The position numbers were made by a program, and so were the translations under genes. A stretch of DNA of 64,000 bases, taken from assembly GCA_947044365.1 (NCBI GenBank), contig OX345636.1:7274001-7338000 (forward strand). The letters run 5' to 3'. Source of the stretch: Petrosia ficiformis (lineage: Eukaryota > Porifera > Demospongiae > Haplosclerida > Petrosiidae). Positions 46,066 to 58,215 of the stretch are shown here, piece by piece (positions within the stretch are counted from its first letter, which is position 1; each line of letters starts with the position of its first letter). Below the pieces are notes generated by a model. The model was not told the DNA's origin and searched no databases. It worked only from the letters and a program-made list of their open reading frames with translations.

Positions 46066-46578
46066 CTGTATGTATGATAACTTTAGACACTCTGAAACAT
46101 AGTGTGTCGTTATGAAGGTATTCTGTGTTGTTATCAGCATTGTAGGGTAGAATTGAGTGTGGAATGAACTGTCCTTTAGTCCTTGACTGTGGTTTCTGTC
46201 CATCAAGTAGTTTTGTACGATCTTCTATTGGTAGATTATAGTGTTGAATGATTGTCTCCACATGTCCATTATCCTCCCTCCAGTTCAGCAATTGAATAGT
46301 AATCTCACTATTCAATGGCCAATTAAAATTCTCATCATACTCCCCCTTCATGAGATGTACACCTACACTTATGTGAGTATTTATACCATCAAGAGCACCA
46401 TTAGCGTCAACACGTAGATGTAATTTATATCCATTTGTTGTGGAGTAAAAAGGTACACTATACCAGATATCACCAACTCTCTTGTGTTCATTGTAGTTGA
46501 ACATTGTTAGTGTACATGGAGGGAGGAGGTGTGGGGACTGAGTCTCAGGAGGGATATACCAGATTGGCATATCAGTAC
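46066..46578 (-). CDS. TRAF-type MATH domain, internal exon
   Basis: The acceptor atcatag and the donor CATACAG/gtaata bound 513 nt (171 codons, phase 1 at both ends). It reads TDMPIWYIPPETQSPHLLPP, MFNYNEHKRVGDIWYSVPFY, TNGYKLHLRVDANG, VGVHLMKGEYDENFNWPLN, LLNWREDNGHVETIIQHYN, then FIPHSILPYN and FRVSKVIIHTG. It is a complete TRAF MATH domain in one exon. Symmetric phase makes it addable or removable without shifting the frame. It is close in sequence to the 41762 exon, which suggests tandem exon or gene duplication. Confidence 0.85.
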
Positions 46579-47780
46579 CTATGATAATAAATATAATAGT
46601 TAATACATAAAATTAAATTACATAATTATAATATCTTCATGAGGTATAGTAACTATACTATTATTAGTAATGTGTAAATATATTTGAATAGTATATCATG
46701 AAAAGAAGTGGTCACAATATAACTGATCAGGAATGTGTAATTATAATAATTATGTGAGTGTTGTATATAATAGATATGTTTAATATACTATACTTTTATG
46801 TATAGTTTAATAACTAGCATAACAATAATTATTAATATACTAGTTAATTACAATTATAGTATGTGGATATTGTATGTAATTGTTATATCATACATGTACC
46901 TCTGATCTCCACATGTAATATATTGTTATTGATGGTATGGTGTCATCACAGTATCAATATATTACATGTATACATGTGTATGTATGCTATATCTGTTTTG
47001 TACATGTAGCATGGAAATGAAGTGGAAATGTTATTCCTTTCCTGAAGTTTTGTAATGGTTTATGGATTTTGTAAAGAATAGACCTGTTAATTGTAGAATG
47101 CCATCTTTCAGTCAACATTTATCACATGTCACTCACTACAAGTGCTTATGAAACATGATGTTTGTGTCCCTTTGATAATGGGTGTATAACTGGGATTTAA
47201 AATGTTTTGTTATTAATATCAGGTGTTATTAATTGTTTCACATACATCATGTATTTGTACTTGAGTATTCAATTACATGTACACAGTGTAACATGTATAA
47301 TCAGGTTCATGTTTCATGTATATATCCTGACAGGGGTAGGGTTTATATCATACTATTGTAGTATAGTATCATAATAACATCTAATATTATTTCATGTGTT
47401 TATTTACATGAAGTACAAGTCTATAACATATATCATAATTTGGCATTAATTCACAAGAAAAGTAAAAAGTTCAACAGTTGAAGTGTGTATACAAATTTAA
47501 CAATTATTATACAATGTACTCAATTTTCTATTCACTGCACATGTAGCAAGTTTCCATAGGAACCGTATACATGTATTTCTAATAGAGTGTCATCTCATGT
47601 GTATAGGTACATGTATGTCATCTATATTGTCAGATAGATTTATGATAGCATAAACAAAAGATAATACATTGTTATCATAAATACATGTTTACTATGGAAA
47701 CATGTTACTTGTATTTACATTTTAGTAGCTAATCACATGTACATATTTACCAATAAAACTACTACATCTGTGTTTTATAC
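46579..47780. other. gene-free stretch sharing a duplicated block
   Basis: 46990-47340 (gcatggaaatgaagtggaaa, then caacatttatcayrtgtcac) is duplicated at 50395-50740. The neighbouring text around 46880 (gttatatcatacatgtacc) provides the empty site for the 49193 element. No gene seen. Confidence 0.6.
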
Positions 47781-47789
47781 AAAATTATA

Positions 47790-48480
47790 TGTGCTATTCA
47801 ATACGCCCCTTCTAAATGAAACCCTATTGTACATGTACATGTATTATTATCTTAACAGGTCCTATTGACTCTTGTGCTATTGAATACCCCCCTTCTAATG
47901 AAACCCTATTGTTCATGTACATGTATTATTATCTTAACAGGTCCTATTGACTCTTATGCTATTGAATACCCCCCTTCTAATGAAACCCTATTGCACATGT
48001 ACATGTATTATTATCTTAACAGGTCCTATTGACTCTTGTGCTATTGAATACGCCCCTTCTAAATGAAACCCTATTGTACATGTACATGTATTATTATCTT
48101 AACAGGTCCTATTGACTCTTGTGCTATTGAATACCCCCCTTCTAATGAAACCCTATTGTTCATGTACATGTATTATTATCTTAACAGGTCCTATTGACTC
48201 TTATGCTATTGAATACCCCCCTTCTAATGAAACCCTATTGCACATGTACATGTATTATTATCTTAACAGGTCCTATTGACTCTTGTGCTATTGAATACCC
48301 CCCTTCTAATGAAACCCTATTGTACATGTACATGTATTATTATCTTAACAGGTCCTATTGACTCTTGTGCTATTGAATACCCCGTTCTAAATGAAACTCT
48401 GCTACATGTACATTGTATATGTACATGTACATGTATTATCTTACTTTACCAACAGGTCCTATTGACTCCTGTGCTATTGA
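47790..48480 (+). repeat. 82-bp tandem array, each unit with a 3' splice site and exon-like start
   Basis: Exon-like starts lie at 47859, 47941, 48023, 48105, 48188, 48270, 48351 and 48455. Each follows tattatcttaacag (the last ttactttaccaacag) and reads GPIDSCAIEYPPSNETLL. Variant letters (cgcccc/ccccc; gtaca/gttca/gcaca; ttgtg/ttatg) repeat every three units, so a ~247-bp higher-order unit was duplicated. The last copy diverges into CAIDLARIMTRKK. No gene is attached on this strand. Confidence 0.85.
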
Positions 48481-48489
48481 TTTGGCGAG

Positions 48490-48835
48490 AATTATGACCA
48501 GGAAGAAGTTGCGTCATTCCTGGGGGCTAGGTCAATTAGTGGGTGTGGTGGTAAAAGAACGCGCATTCGAGACCAGCAGAAAGAAAGCTGCCTTAGCTAA
48601 GTAGCTTACGTAGAAACTGGAACTACTAGCTAGCTATTCTGTCTGAAATATACCCCTACAAGGTCCTTTGAAAGGTCAGGAGAGTAGATAATCAAAATAA
48701 TAACTATAATACGCTGTTATCTTTCATGCTTGATAAAGTCAGCCATGATTACTGAATGCTGGACACCACAAAGCAGTCATAGGGATACTTTTATAAATTT
48801 GTAAAGCAATCATAGGGATGTTTTTTTCCTCTATA
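48490..48835 (-). mobile_element. inverted partial copy of the 2601-type element
   Basis: It is the reverse complement of ~2590-2935 (tttgaaaggtcaggagagta, caaagcagtcatagggatac, agcaatcatagggatg). It is truncated, with no duplication visible. Confidence 0.7.
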
Positions 48836-49192
48836 ATTATACACTTGTTATAATAATGTTATATATAGTATGTGGTGTTGGTTATAATAGATATGTACAA
48901 TACTACATGTTATAATAATTATTATAATAATGTTATATAGTATGTGGTGTTGTTTATAATATATATAATTATAATATTCTACATGTCATGTATAATTATA
49001 ATTAAACAATACTCACATATTTTAGTTTAGTAAATAACAACTATTGCTCTACCTAAATTCCAAATTTAGTTATCAAAATGACTAGTAATGAACATTTAAA
49101 TGGAAGCATTTGACCAAATTATTATTTGACAAATAACTGATTTCATATCCATAAGTCACATATGAGTGTTGTTTGTAATAGTTATATAATAC

Positions 49193-50261
49193 AGGGTGTC
49201 TCCATTCACTGGACTGGACCACTGGACTGGACTACTGGACTGGATTACTGGTCTGCAAATTAATTAAATGCGAGGGTGTTGTTCTAGACACGCCTACTAA
49301 CTAAATTGTGTGGGAGGGGTTTTAGATCATAGCTCATTTAAAATGTTGCAATCTGATTGGTCAATTAGAGGTTTCTAAAAACCCGTATGGCCTACTTTTA
49401 ATTTAATTGATTAGTAAACCTATAATTACTTAGTGCAATGTGCTATAGGAATTTCACACAATTAATAGAACCGTTTGTTGTAATGTAGATTTTTACAAGC
49501 GATTGACTGGGATCATGTGAAATATATACACAGACCAGGGCTACTACAGATATGAGAAGCCCAAGGAAAGGTTAGCGTTGGACCCAGGAAATAGGGACGA
49601 GCGCGTAACGTGAGCCCTCCATAAAGGTGGCTAAAGGTATTAGTTACCGAGCGCAGCGAGGCAGTAGGCCTATCATTGTTAGATTATCATCTGAGCAAGG
49701 TTATGTGTTTCTTGTAGCTCTAGCAGCGATGGTCCGTGTATTTCACATGATCGAGAAAGTCGCTAAAGTGTGGGCGTTGACGGCATTTGTAAAAACACTC
49801 GTCCAGCTGCTTTCTATCAACAAACGAAGAATGGTATCCACGGTCTTCTTAAAATGTCTTCTGTCCAACTAAGTAAGCTAAAATCTTCAGCCTTTTGAAA
49901 TCCAAAATTTACATAACTGACGAAATCTAGATGTGGGCGTTACCCTCCAGAGCAAAACATTCGCGCTATCGATGACTTTGCTGTTTTTCTGCAGCTAAAG
50001 AAAAATACCACATGGCTTTCTTGTTGTGTCTTCTATCCAACAAAATAATAACTATAATCTAGTTTAGAAACTGTATTCTTGGTTTCCACGCGCAATAGAA
50101 CTACCTTGGAAACATGAATTACTTCAGTAATTAAACAGTTTTCGTGGTAGTTCTATTGCACGTATATAAAAATTAATTATAATTATATAAATTAGTAGGC
50201 GTATTTAGAGTCCAGTAATCCAGTCCAGTAGTCCAGTCCAGTCCAGTGAATGGAGACACCC
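49193..50261. mobile_element. 1069-bp DNA transposon with ~60-bp TIRs and 9-bp duplication
   Basis: The left end is (A)GGGTGTCTCCATTCACTGG followed by repeated actggactgg. The right end is its inverse. ATATAATAC flanks both sides (49184-49192 and 50262-50270). The duplicated block at 46860-47340 preserves the unoccupied site (ttatatcatacatgtacc). A 9-bp duplication is typical of Mutator-like elements; the family is otherwise unidentified. The inside has GC-rich tracts (gagcgcagcgaggcag) and no transposase. Confidence 0.85.
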
Positions 50262-50270
50262 ATATAATAC

Positions 50271-52330
50271 ATGTACCTACAAGTGCCACATGGAATATAT
50301 TTTTATTGAGAGTGTGGTCACTTTTGTATCATCACAGTGATAATATATATTCCATGTGTGCATGTGGAGGTATACTATAACTGTTTTGTACATGTAGCAT
50401 GGAAATGAAGTGGAAATGTTATTCCTTTCCAGTAGTTATGTAATGGTTTATGGATTCACTCCTTATCTTGTAAATAGACCTGTTAATTGTCGAATGTCAT
50501 CTTTTTGTCAACATTTATCATGTGTCACTCACTACAAGTGATTATGAAACATGATATTTGTGTCCCTTTGATAATGGGTGTATAATTGGGATTTAAAATG
50601 TTTTGTTATTAATATCAGGTGTTATTAATTGTTTCACATACATCATGTATTTGTACTTTAGTATTCAATTACATGTACACAGTGTAACATGTAAAATCAG
50701 GTTCATGTTTCATGTATATATCCTCACAGGGGTAGGTCATACTATCATACATATAGAGGAGGTTAGTACCTATATATAACAGTAGCCCATGTAAGAATAA
50801 ACTGTTCAATGATATGCAGGAGTGTTTGACATCTGTATTACACACTGTACTAGTTATGTTATATACACACAAGGGTTTTCATAATTCTCAAAATATGTTT
50901 TAATTGTCAACCCATTGTGTCTGAAAAATGATCATCAAATATCACAATACATTCATACATGTCAACCCAACAAGTGTTTAGGAGTACATAATATATTTAT
51001 GATATAAATGGTCACTATTATCAGTATTGAAAAATGTGCCAAGTGGGTGTGTTTAGGTGTGGTTTAATCAATAATCAATCATTACACATGGTGCGCAGAA
51101 AGTTGATAATTAGACCTACGTATGTACATTATGATGATATAACTTTAGGATATGAAAAGTATTGAGTATAATACTGGTATAATATATTACTTATTATTAC
51201 TGGATCACATGATCTAGTAAATGGTTACATATTATAATCACAGCTGCTGTTATTACTTTCCTGTCCATTCATTGTTGTTCATATTATAACTAGTAATAGG
51301 TATATTGAACAGTTGAGACAACATTTTATACAGTATAACAATCATTAACTATTATGAACTAACACTTACACACACCTCATCATACCATATCTTTTTAATT
51401 GAAGTATAATGATAATAATAATTATTATTAACTCGTGTCATACCAGGATATAATAGGATCAAATGAAATGTGTAATTGTAACATACATGTACATGTAACA
51501 TAACAGGGTAAAATTATATCATAATGTGGATAGGTCTATATGAGTATAGATAATATATTCAATGTTATTTGCATTATACTAAATAAACTTACAAGTTCTA
51601 ATTTACAAGAGTCATGCGCTGTTTATCAATAACACATTAACCAGTAATGTAATTATATTACATATGATAATGAAGTGACTATATATACATGTATTATATA
51701 AAGTACATGTAATTGAATAATATATCCTATTAGAGGTTATTTGATTACATCATTTACATGATAATACATAAAAAGTAAACTGTGTCACACTGTGAGTCTG
51801 ATATTTTGAGTGGTAAACTACTATACAAAACAATAATAACAGTATCCATTACATGTACTTGTTGTGTTCTACTACTGGTAATATAATGTTGATAAAACCC
51901 TTTAGTCTGGTAGTTCCTAAGTGTAGTTGACTAACATACTAGGTATATATGATTACAACTATTCTGTTTCCACATAATACAATAGAATCAAGCTTTCTTT
52001 TACCACTCATTTCATGAAGAATATCTGGTATATCCCAGAGTATGAAATATTATGACATCATTTAAATAACCTCTCAACTATTTAAAAGAAGCTGGTATTT
52101 ATCATTCATATTTTTAATCCTCATTTATTATGTACATGTATTGTATTTGTATTGACCTCTTCATGATGAGATCATGTAGATATAATCAAAGATTGATATT
52201 AATATAAATGATGTTACAGACATTCTAAGTGAGGGTTGGTTCTGCTGGTTAGTCTACTGTTCATCAGCTTATAGTCCAGTTAGATATTTGAGAAGATAGA
52301 AACAGCTGGTTTTGAAACTAGTTTTGGAAT
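50271..52330. other. gene-free stretch
   Basis: 50395-50740 duplicates 46990-47340. Otherwise A/T-rich DNA without supported genes, elements or arrays. Confidence 0.5.
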
Positions 52331-52334
52331 TAGT

Positions 52335-52450
52335 ACAATGCTATGCTCTTCTGCCATCAAGGTATCTGGTGGCGTAAAAGTGCCTGACTAGATACCAGAA
52401 GGTCCATGGTTCAATCACCATTCATAGTCCATGCAGACTTATTTTATTTT
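52335..52450 (+). mobile_element. tRNA-derived SINE-like sequence
   Basis: tggcgtaaaagtgcctgact resembles a pol III A box and accgaaggtccatggttcaatcac-type text carries a B box (GGTTCAATCAC against GGTTCRANYCC), at a spacing suited to tRNA. The sequence gtgcctgactaga-accagaaggtcc is characteristic of metazoan tRNA-derived SINE heads. The tail and target duplication are not clear. Confidence 0.45.
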
Positions 52451-52499
52451 TCTAATACACATGTACATGTACCTTATGATATTAGCCTTATGTCTAAAG

Positions 52500-52830
52500 T
52501 AAACTAGTGTTTAATAGTACATGTACATATATAGTAATACTTGTGCATATACATACTGGATTGGATATACATGTACATGTATGGGTGTTTAGTATTGATA
52601 TTTTACAAGTAGTGTTTAATATTATATATAGTAATACATGTACACACTGGATATACATGTACATGTATAGGTGTTTAGTATTGATGTTGTACAGGTAGTG
52701 TTTAATATTATATATAGTAATACGTACATGTACACACTGGATATACATGTACATGTATAGGTGTTTAGTATTGATGTTGTACTGCTAGTGTATACATGTA
52801 AGTGTTGATACAAGTCACATGTACATGTAT
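52500..52830. repeat. ~88-bp tandem repeat, three copies
   Basis: Units contain tagtgtttaatattatatat, agtaatacatgtacacactg and gtgtttagtattgatgttgt. Open minus-strand frames are repeat artefacts. Confidence 0.85.
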
Positions 52831-53769
52831 ATAAGTGTCACTTTGTTTGTATATTACTTGCTACATGTGACTGATTAGGTGTAAGTGATCCAACAGTAGC
52901 TGCATGTGTCAGTATACATGACTTACAGCTGGCAGTGAATAAAGTTTCAGCAGTTGTATTCAATTTGTGGTTTATACATGTACATGTATGGTTACTGGAC
53001 CATGTAGTTTTGGGTCAATATATAATTATAATTATTTTAAATAATGTTTACAAAGAGATTTCTGAGCTAACATGATGTTTTTGCAAACTTTATTTTATAG
53101 TAAGTAGAAGTAGACATCTGCTTGTGACCAAGCTATAAACACAGACAAAATAAAATTAGTATCTAATAGATTACTCATATATTTTGACTTCCCATTACTA
53201 TTAGCTACTGATGTGCAGTGATTTCCCCCTGTATTTCCCAATGGTCTTTGTAAATATTTATTATGATTATATATTGGCCCAAACAGTGGTCTGATGAAAA
53301 CAACACCAACAGGAATAGTGGATACATTCACACCATGTTTGTGAACTGATCAAATGTAATGTTTATCAAATGTTTACTATTAGATGTTTTCTATAGTAAG
53401 CTCTATTTGGTTGTATTCAATGATTCGGTATATTCCAGTATTTTAGTGTTTTCAACATAGTGGTGCTGGCACAAAAATCAAATTGCATTCCTTTGATCAT
53501 GTCAAAGGGAAATGACATTGCATAGAGTAGTGCAACACCTCTCTTCAACTCTTTAGCTAGAACCTTGCATTAATCTTCTCAATAGGAGAGATGTATATCT
53601 GTACTAACAATTTGAGTTTACATAATACAGAGTGTAATGTCATTTCTAAATGAGACTTTTAATTTGTGCTCTGAAGTGCCACATTAAGATTGATGTTTAT
53701 GTATCACATGACATTTCACATGATTGTATATAATTTTCATTATACTAGTATTAACATTTGGGGAATCAG

Positions 53770-54430
53770 ATATACAATAAGCTAAGCTGACTTCTCCGGT
53801 TACAACACATAACCGGAAAAAGAGGTTGGTAATATCACAAGGGCCACTCCCCTATGTCATTGACTATTACATGTATGTAGCACAGCAAAGCATGTTTGTG
53901 AGTACCCCTAGCCACTTTAGCATCGCTAGGATGAGGGTACCGTGCTTGGACCAGCAGAGTCGGTACCCCTAGCAAATTAGCATCACTAGGATGAGGGTAC
54001 CATGCTGCTAAACTCAGAGGTAGCATGACCTTACTCAGTCACACCCCCCTAGCCATGTCCAATAATGGCATACCCAGCTAGCCCACACCTACATTTAGAT
54101 AGGGGAGTGTATGTCGGCACCCGACATCCTCCAGTAGTGCATTCATGCACTACACTCCCCAATCAGGACGTACACCCATAGATATACCTGTACTAATTTG
54201 TGTACCTATGAGACCCACTCTACCCAACAACTAGTATGTGAGGTAGACTTACAGCTCAACTTGCAAGTAAACTAATACCATAGGAAAAACAAATTGAAAT
54301 GTTTTAAATTGTGTACATCAAACATAAACATAAACATAGGACATTTCTGAACACAAAGGTTAGTATCCTTATTATAATTGTGTCCGGGACCAGGGGACTT
54401 TATTTGGTCATGAGCCAATCATGAAACATT
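53770..54430 (-). mobile_element. probable non-coding end of the DIRS relic
   Basis: On the minus strand this follows the recombinase. It contains AATAAA near 54403 and paired direct/inverted motifs (two ggtaccctcatcctag...gctaggggta blocks, a palindromic gtagtgcatgaatgcactac, ggggagtg/cactcccc). Such complementary terminal segments are expected in DIRS-type elements, but the exact termini are not resolved. Confidence 0.4.
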
Positions 54431-54436
54431 TATGTG

Positions 54437-54850
54437 TGCATACTCACCGCTGCCACCCGGCGAGCACTGATGGAATGGACATGAGGCACTCTCTCGAGGT
54501 TCTAATGTATGTGGCATAGGCTGCTGATTTCCACCTGCCTAGTGTCTTAATGAGGGAGTCACTCAAGCCAACTCCTGCAGCCGTTGTAGCTGCCCCGATC
54601 CTGAAGCTGTGGCAAGTGTACAAAGAGGTGTCAACCCTGCGACCTGCAGCACCTGCCGGACTGCTGCGACAAAGTGAGTGCGGGACAGTGGTGTGCCATC
54701 CCTAAATATAAACAGCGGGCCAGGGGTTGCTTGGCGAATGGCCAGGTATGCCAACACTGAAGTCACTGGACACAGCACTTCCCCAGTTCTGCCCAGGTAC
54801 AAGGTGACCCGAGCAAAGAACACTGAAATAGCCCTATCCAGGCCCGAGAG
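54437..54850 (-). pseudogene. DIRS-type tyrosine recombinase, truncated and frameshifted
   Basis: The minus strand reads FFARVTLYLGRTGEVLCPVT, SVLAYLAIRQATPGPLFIF, DGTPLSRTHFVAAVRQVLQ. Then, after a one-base loss near 54636, it reads DTSLYTCHSFRIGAATTAA, SLIKTLGRWKSAAYATYIRT and a stop near 54435. HSFR-IG and the final Tyr are the catalytic C-terminal motifs of YR recombinases. The N-terminal core-binding half and the first catalytic Arg region are deleted between this block and the RNase H. Dead copy. Confidence 0.75.
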
Positions 54851-54855
54851 CCCTA

Positions 54856-55408
54856 ATTGGGTGTCTGTTTCACCAACAGGTCCACCAGTGACTTTGGGAT
54901 CCTGGTCTGTGGGGTCTGTGGGAGAAGAGAGGACAAATGAGGTAAGTTATTGCGGGAAATTGCGTCTGCTGCAGTATTGAGAACGCCCGGTACATGTTCC
55001 GCCGAGTGCTGAAAGTTAAAATGGGCCAAGTAAAAAAAAGAAGCACCTCATGAGGTGCAGTACTGATGGGTCCCTGCCAGAGCGCCTTCTCAAGATGTCT
55101 ACCACTGCCATATTGTCTGAATGAAAACGAATGTGCAAGCCCCGCCAAGTGTGGCCCCACAGAGCAGCTGACAGCACCACTGACACCAGCTCCTTGACAG
55201 AAATGTCCATTGTGCTCCACTCTGGGGGCCACTGCAGTTGGAACCACCCCATCCCCTGGACCAGGGCCCCACAACCCCATGATCCAGATGCGTCTGAATA
55301 TACATGGACTGAAGGAGATGGCAGTGGGAGCAGTGATGTGCCATTCCAATCCTGTAGGAAGCACCTCCACCACTGTAGGTCGGCTCTGGCCGAAGCAACT
55401 TCAGACAG
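54856..55408 (-). pseudogene. DIRS-type RNase H fragment
   Basis: The frame reads ARADLQWWRCFLQDWNG, VYSDASGSWGCGA, MDISVKELVSVVLSAALWG, FHSDNMAVVDILRRRSGRD, LHLMRCFFFLLGPF, EHVPGVLNTAADAISRNN, and stops at 54853-54855. SDASG, KEL and SDNMAVV are the RNase H catalytic blocks. Together with the adjacent YR recombinase this gives the RT-RH-YR order of DIRS retrotransposons. The reverse transcriptase is missing upstream of 55408. The higher G+C content than the surroundings marks it as inserted DNA. Confidence 0.75.
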
Positions 55409-55411
55409 CTA

Positions 55412-57088
55412 AGAATAACTTTACATGGTATTATTATCAAAATTTATATAATTATTAATAATTATTCATTTCAGTATATTCATATGTAGTAATATGTTGT
55501 ATAAGTTATATCAAGTAGTTTAAGACAGACATAGGGTGAAGCACTTTAGAAAGTGCTCAAGCATAATCTGAATTATACAGTAAAGTGCTTGAAGCTGTGA
55601 ACTGCTCATGTAGTTGAACAGGTGGGAGTGCTTTGAGCACAAGGTGAAGCACCCTGAAATTGCTTCAAGCATAATTTTAAGCACATTTCTAATTAAACAG
55701 TGCCCAAAAAGAAATTTGTAATTAAACAACGAAACAAAAAATTTTTTTTAGTTAATTACATTTTATAAACATTGTATTTTGAAAAGTCCTATTTTTAATT
55801 TGGCATCATTCAGTCCAAAATACCTTCCAGCTATGCTAAAAAGTCATGATAATTACACATTTTATAAAAATTTTCGTATAACAGTATGCTTATATAATAT
55901 ATAATAATTAGTGTGTGGTTCAGTAGTCTGTTAGTACACTAGTAAACACATTTCTACAATCTACAAAACTGTAATAGTATCTCGTATATTAGGTATATCT
56001 TCACACAATCGTTATATCAATAATATAATTATATTATCAGCAAATGTCATGTACATGTATGTCACTTCCTATGATCAAACGTTTTGCAACAAGACAACTA
56101 ATGTACAATGTACATGTACATGTATATGTACTTCCCTTGTACATAAAGATGAGGTCACACACCTGACTACATTGTGACTATATAGTAGAGCATAACCTCA
56201 CAATTCCATAGTCATACCATATACAACATTGTATTTAATATCATTGTTATATCATTAGTGTTATACAAGTACTACACTTAAATATTTTGTAGTTCATTCA
56301 ACATAACTTGTTAATCATACTACATACAAGATATATTCCTTTAAGGGATGATGTAATATCCTCTTCTACACACATGTACTTTAATTTTGTGAAAGCCTAC
56401 TTATGTTAAATAGGTATCTTCAGGGTTTGCTTACTCCATTTTTACCTATTCTGGTTTTGCCTACTAGCTAAATAAGTTATTACATTAAGACCCATTGTCA
56501 TAGCTCAGTGCCTCCAACTAGAAATTACTCTTAGTGTTTATAATCTTAAGTATTGTTATGAAACTTTACGTACATGTATTTTCAAAAATAAAAACATGAT
56601 GAATAACATATATATATATACACTCAGTTATTCAGTACAACTGGTCCAGAACAACTGGTTGGTTTAGTTGAAATTTTAGTTTTTTCTCTAGCAGGTACAC
56701 TGACATTAGTATCACTAACTGTAACACTACTAGCTGTAGACTCACTACTATAGGCTTTACTAGATCTGAGCTGCTACTGAAAGACACTCCATGTTTTTAG
56801 TCAAAGCACATGCACTTTCTGTACTTGTAGTGTAATGTTCTGTAATCTATATTATTATACGTATAATTTCATATAATTAGTGAAAAATCCATGTAATTGG
56901 AGGCACTGAATGCTAACCTGATTATCTACATGTATATTGTAGTTATAAAAAGAAAGTAATGTTATTAATTTACTCCATTTTTTTTTACGATAGTATTATA
57001 ATTAGTCTATAACAAATACAATGTAATTGTGTTTATGTATGAAGTCATACAGTGATCTGTACAGGAATACATAACACAATCATATTAC
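55412..57088. other. mostly gene-free stretch
   Basis: 55530-55680 has an imperfect ~100-bp repeat (gtgaagca, gtgctcaagcataat). On the minus strand 56640-56795 there is a Ser/Thr-rich frame (SSKAYSSESTASSVTVSDTN, then STKPTSCSGPVVLNN and stop) after a possible acceptor. Its phase does not fit the MATH donor at 57089, so I leave it unassigned. Confidence 0.4.
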
Positions 57089-57610
57089 CTGTTAGTAAGG
57101 TGATGTTGGGTATTTTAATACATAGAGTGTCCTCCTGTAGATAAGCACAATTTTTCTTAGGATCATACTCAAGATCAGCAATACGTATGAAGTCATGTTT
57201 ACCCCATGCTAATCCTCTTTCTCCTTCGATTACTTTTGATCGATATTTGATGTCAGCCCTATCATTGAATGATATAATCGTCTCCTTGTGTTGATTATCT
57301 TCCCTCCAGTTCAGCATTTGATTAGAAATTTCACCTTTGAATGGCCATTGTAGGTATTGATCGTGTTCTCCTTTCATCAGACACACAAACAAGGAAACAT
57401 GTGTTCCTTTTCCTTTCCCTATTCCGTTTGCATCCACTCGTAACTGTAACTTGTATCCATCAGTACTGGTATAGAAAGGGGGACTATACCAGATCTCGTT
57501 AGATTTCTTGTGTGTTGAGAAATTCATCATGTTGATTATTAATGGTGGAAGGGAATATGATGACTTTGTAATTATGGGAGGATACCAATCTGGTACTATA
57601 CATGTAGGAC
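57089..57610 (-). CDS. TRAF-type MATH domain, internal exon
   Basis: The acceptor tatctacag and the donor CTAACAG/gtaata bound 522 nt (174 codons, phase 1 at both ends). It reads VPDWYPPIITKSSYSLPP, MMNFSTHKKSNEIWYSPPFY, TDGYKLQLRVDANGIGKGKG, CLMKGEHDQYLQWPFKG, MLNWREDNQHKETIISFND, then FIRIADLEYD and IPNITLLTG. It is a complete TRAF MATH domain. It is more divergent than the other two (HIR-AD in place of ISHSDL). Whether it is joined to the 46066 exon across 10.5 kb of transposon-filled DNA is unproven. The minus orientation, phase and linker agree. Confidence 0.85.
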
Positions 57611-57959
57611 CTGTAGATATAAAATGAAGATTATTCTCAACTGCAATTGCTTCAGTTGATTATATGACATTTCAATAATATTATATATATTACCAATTAT
57701 TGTTTAATTATCAACACTATTCTGTATTTTAACCTAGCTGCTGTTACTGATAGATTGTTATCTATGTAAGTTTATTGTTAATGACAATAATCCATAAGTA
57801 GATGATATCTGATGAATTTATAATTATACTTTATGCTATTTATATTTCAATATAGTATAATTATGTACTATATTGATTTGATTAGGAGGTGGTGTTTATA
57901 TGTGTCTCTTTAATAACATGTACACAAAAATGTAATGTATATAAGTGATTGATTAATAT

Positions 57960-58215
57960 GAAGGTATGCATGTACATGTACTTCAAGATTTAAGTGTAAG
58001 ACTAGTACTTGTACATGTACTAAGTAAAGTATTAATATGAAGGTATACATGTACATGTACTTCAAGATTTAAGTGTAAGACTAGTACTTGTACATGTACT
58101 AAGTAAAGTATTAATATGGGGTATACATGTACATGTACTTCAAGATTTAAGTGTAAGACTAGTACTTGTACATGTACATGTACTAAGTTAAAGTAAAGTA
58201 TTAATATGGAGTTAT
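57960..58215. repeat. 79-bp minisatellite, first block (about 3 copies)
   Basis: Same unit as 59070-61112 (ggtatacatgtacatgtact, tcaagatttaagtgtaagac, aagtaaagtattaatatgg). It is separated from the main array by 58216-59069. Confidence 0.9.

Noticed and set aside
53095..53331. 78-codon minus-strand frame (TIPVGVVFIRPLFGPIYNHN...)
   Set aside because: No family resemblance and no splice or promoter context. Kept out as a probable chance frame.
54870..55440. Several overlapping minus and plus frames of 80-167 codons over the DIRS region
   Set aside because: Only the frame with SDASG, KEL and SDNMAVV matches RNase H. The others are shadows in G+C-rich DNA.
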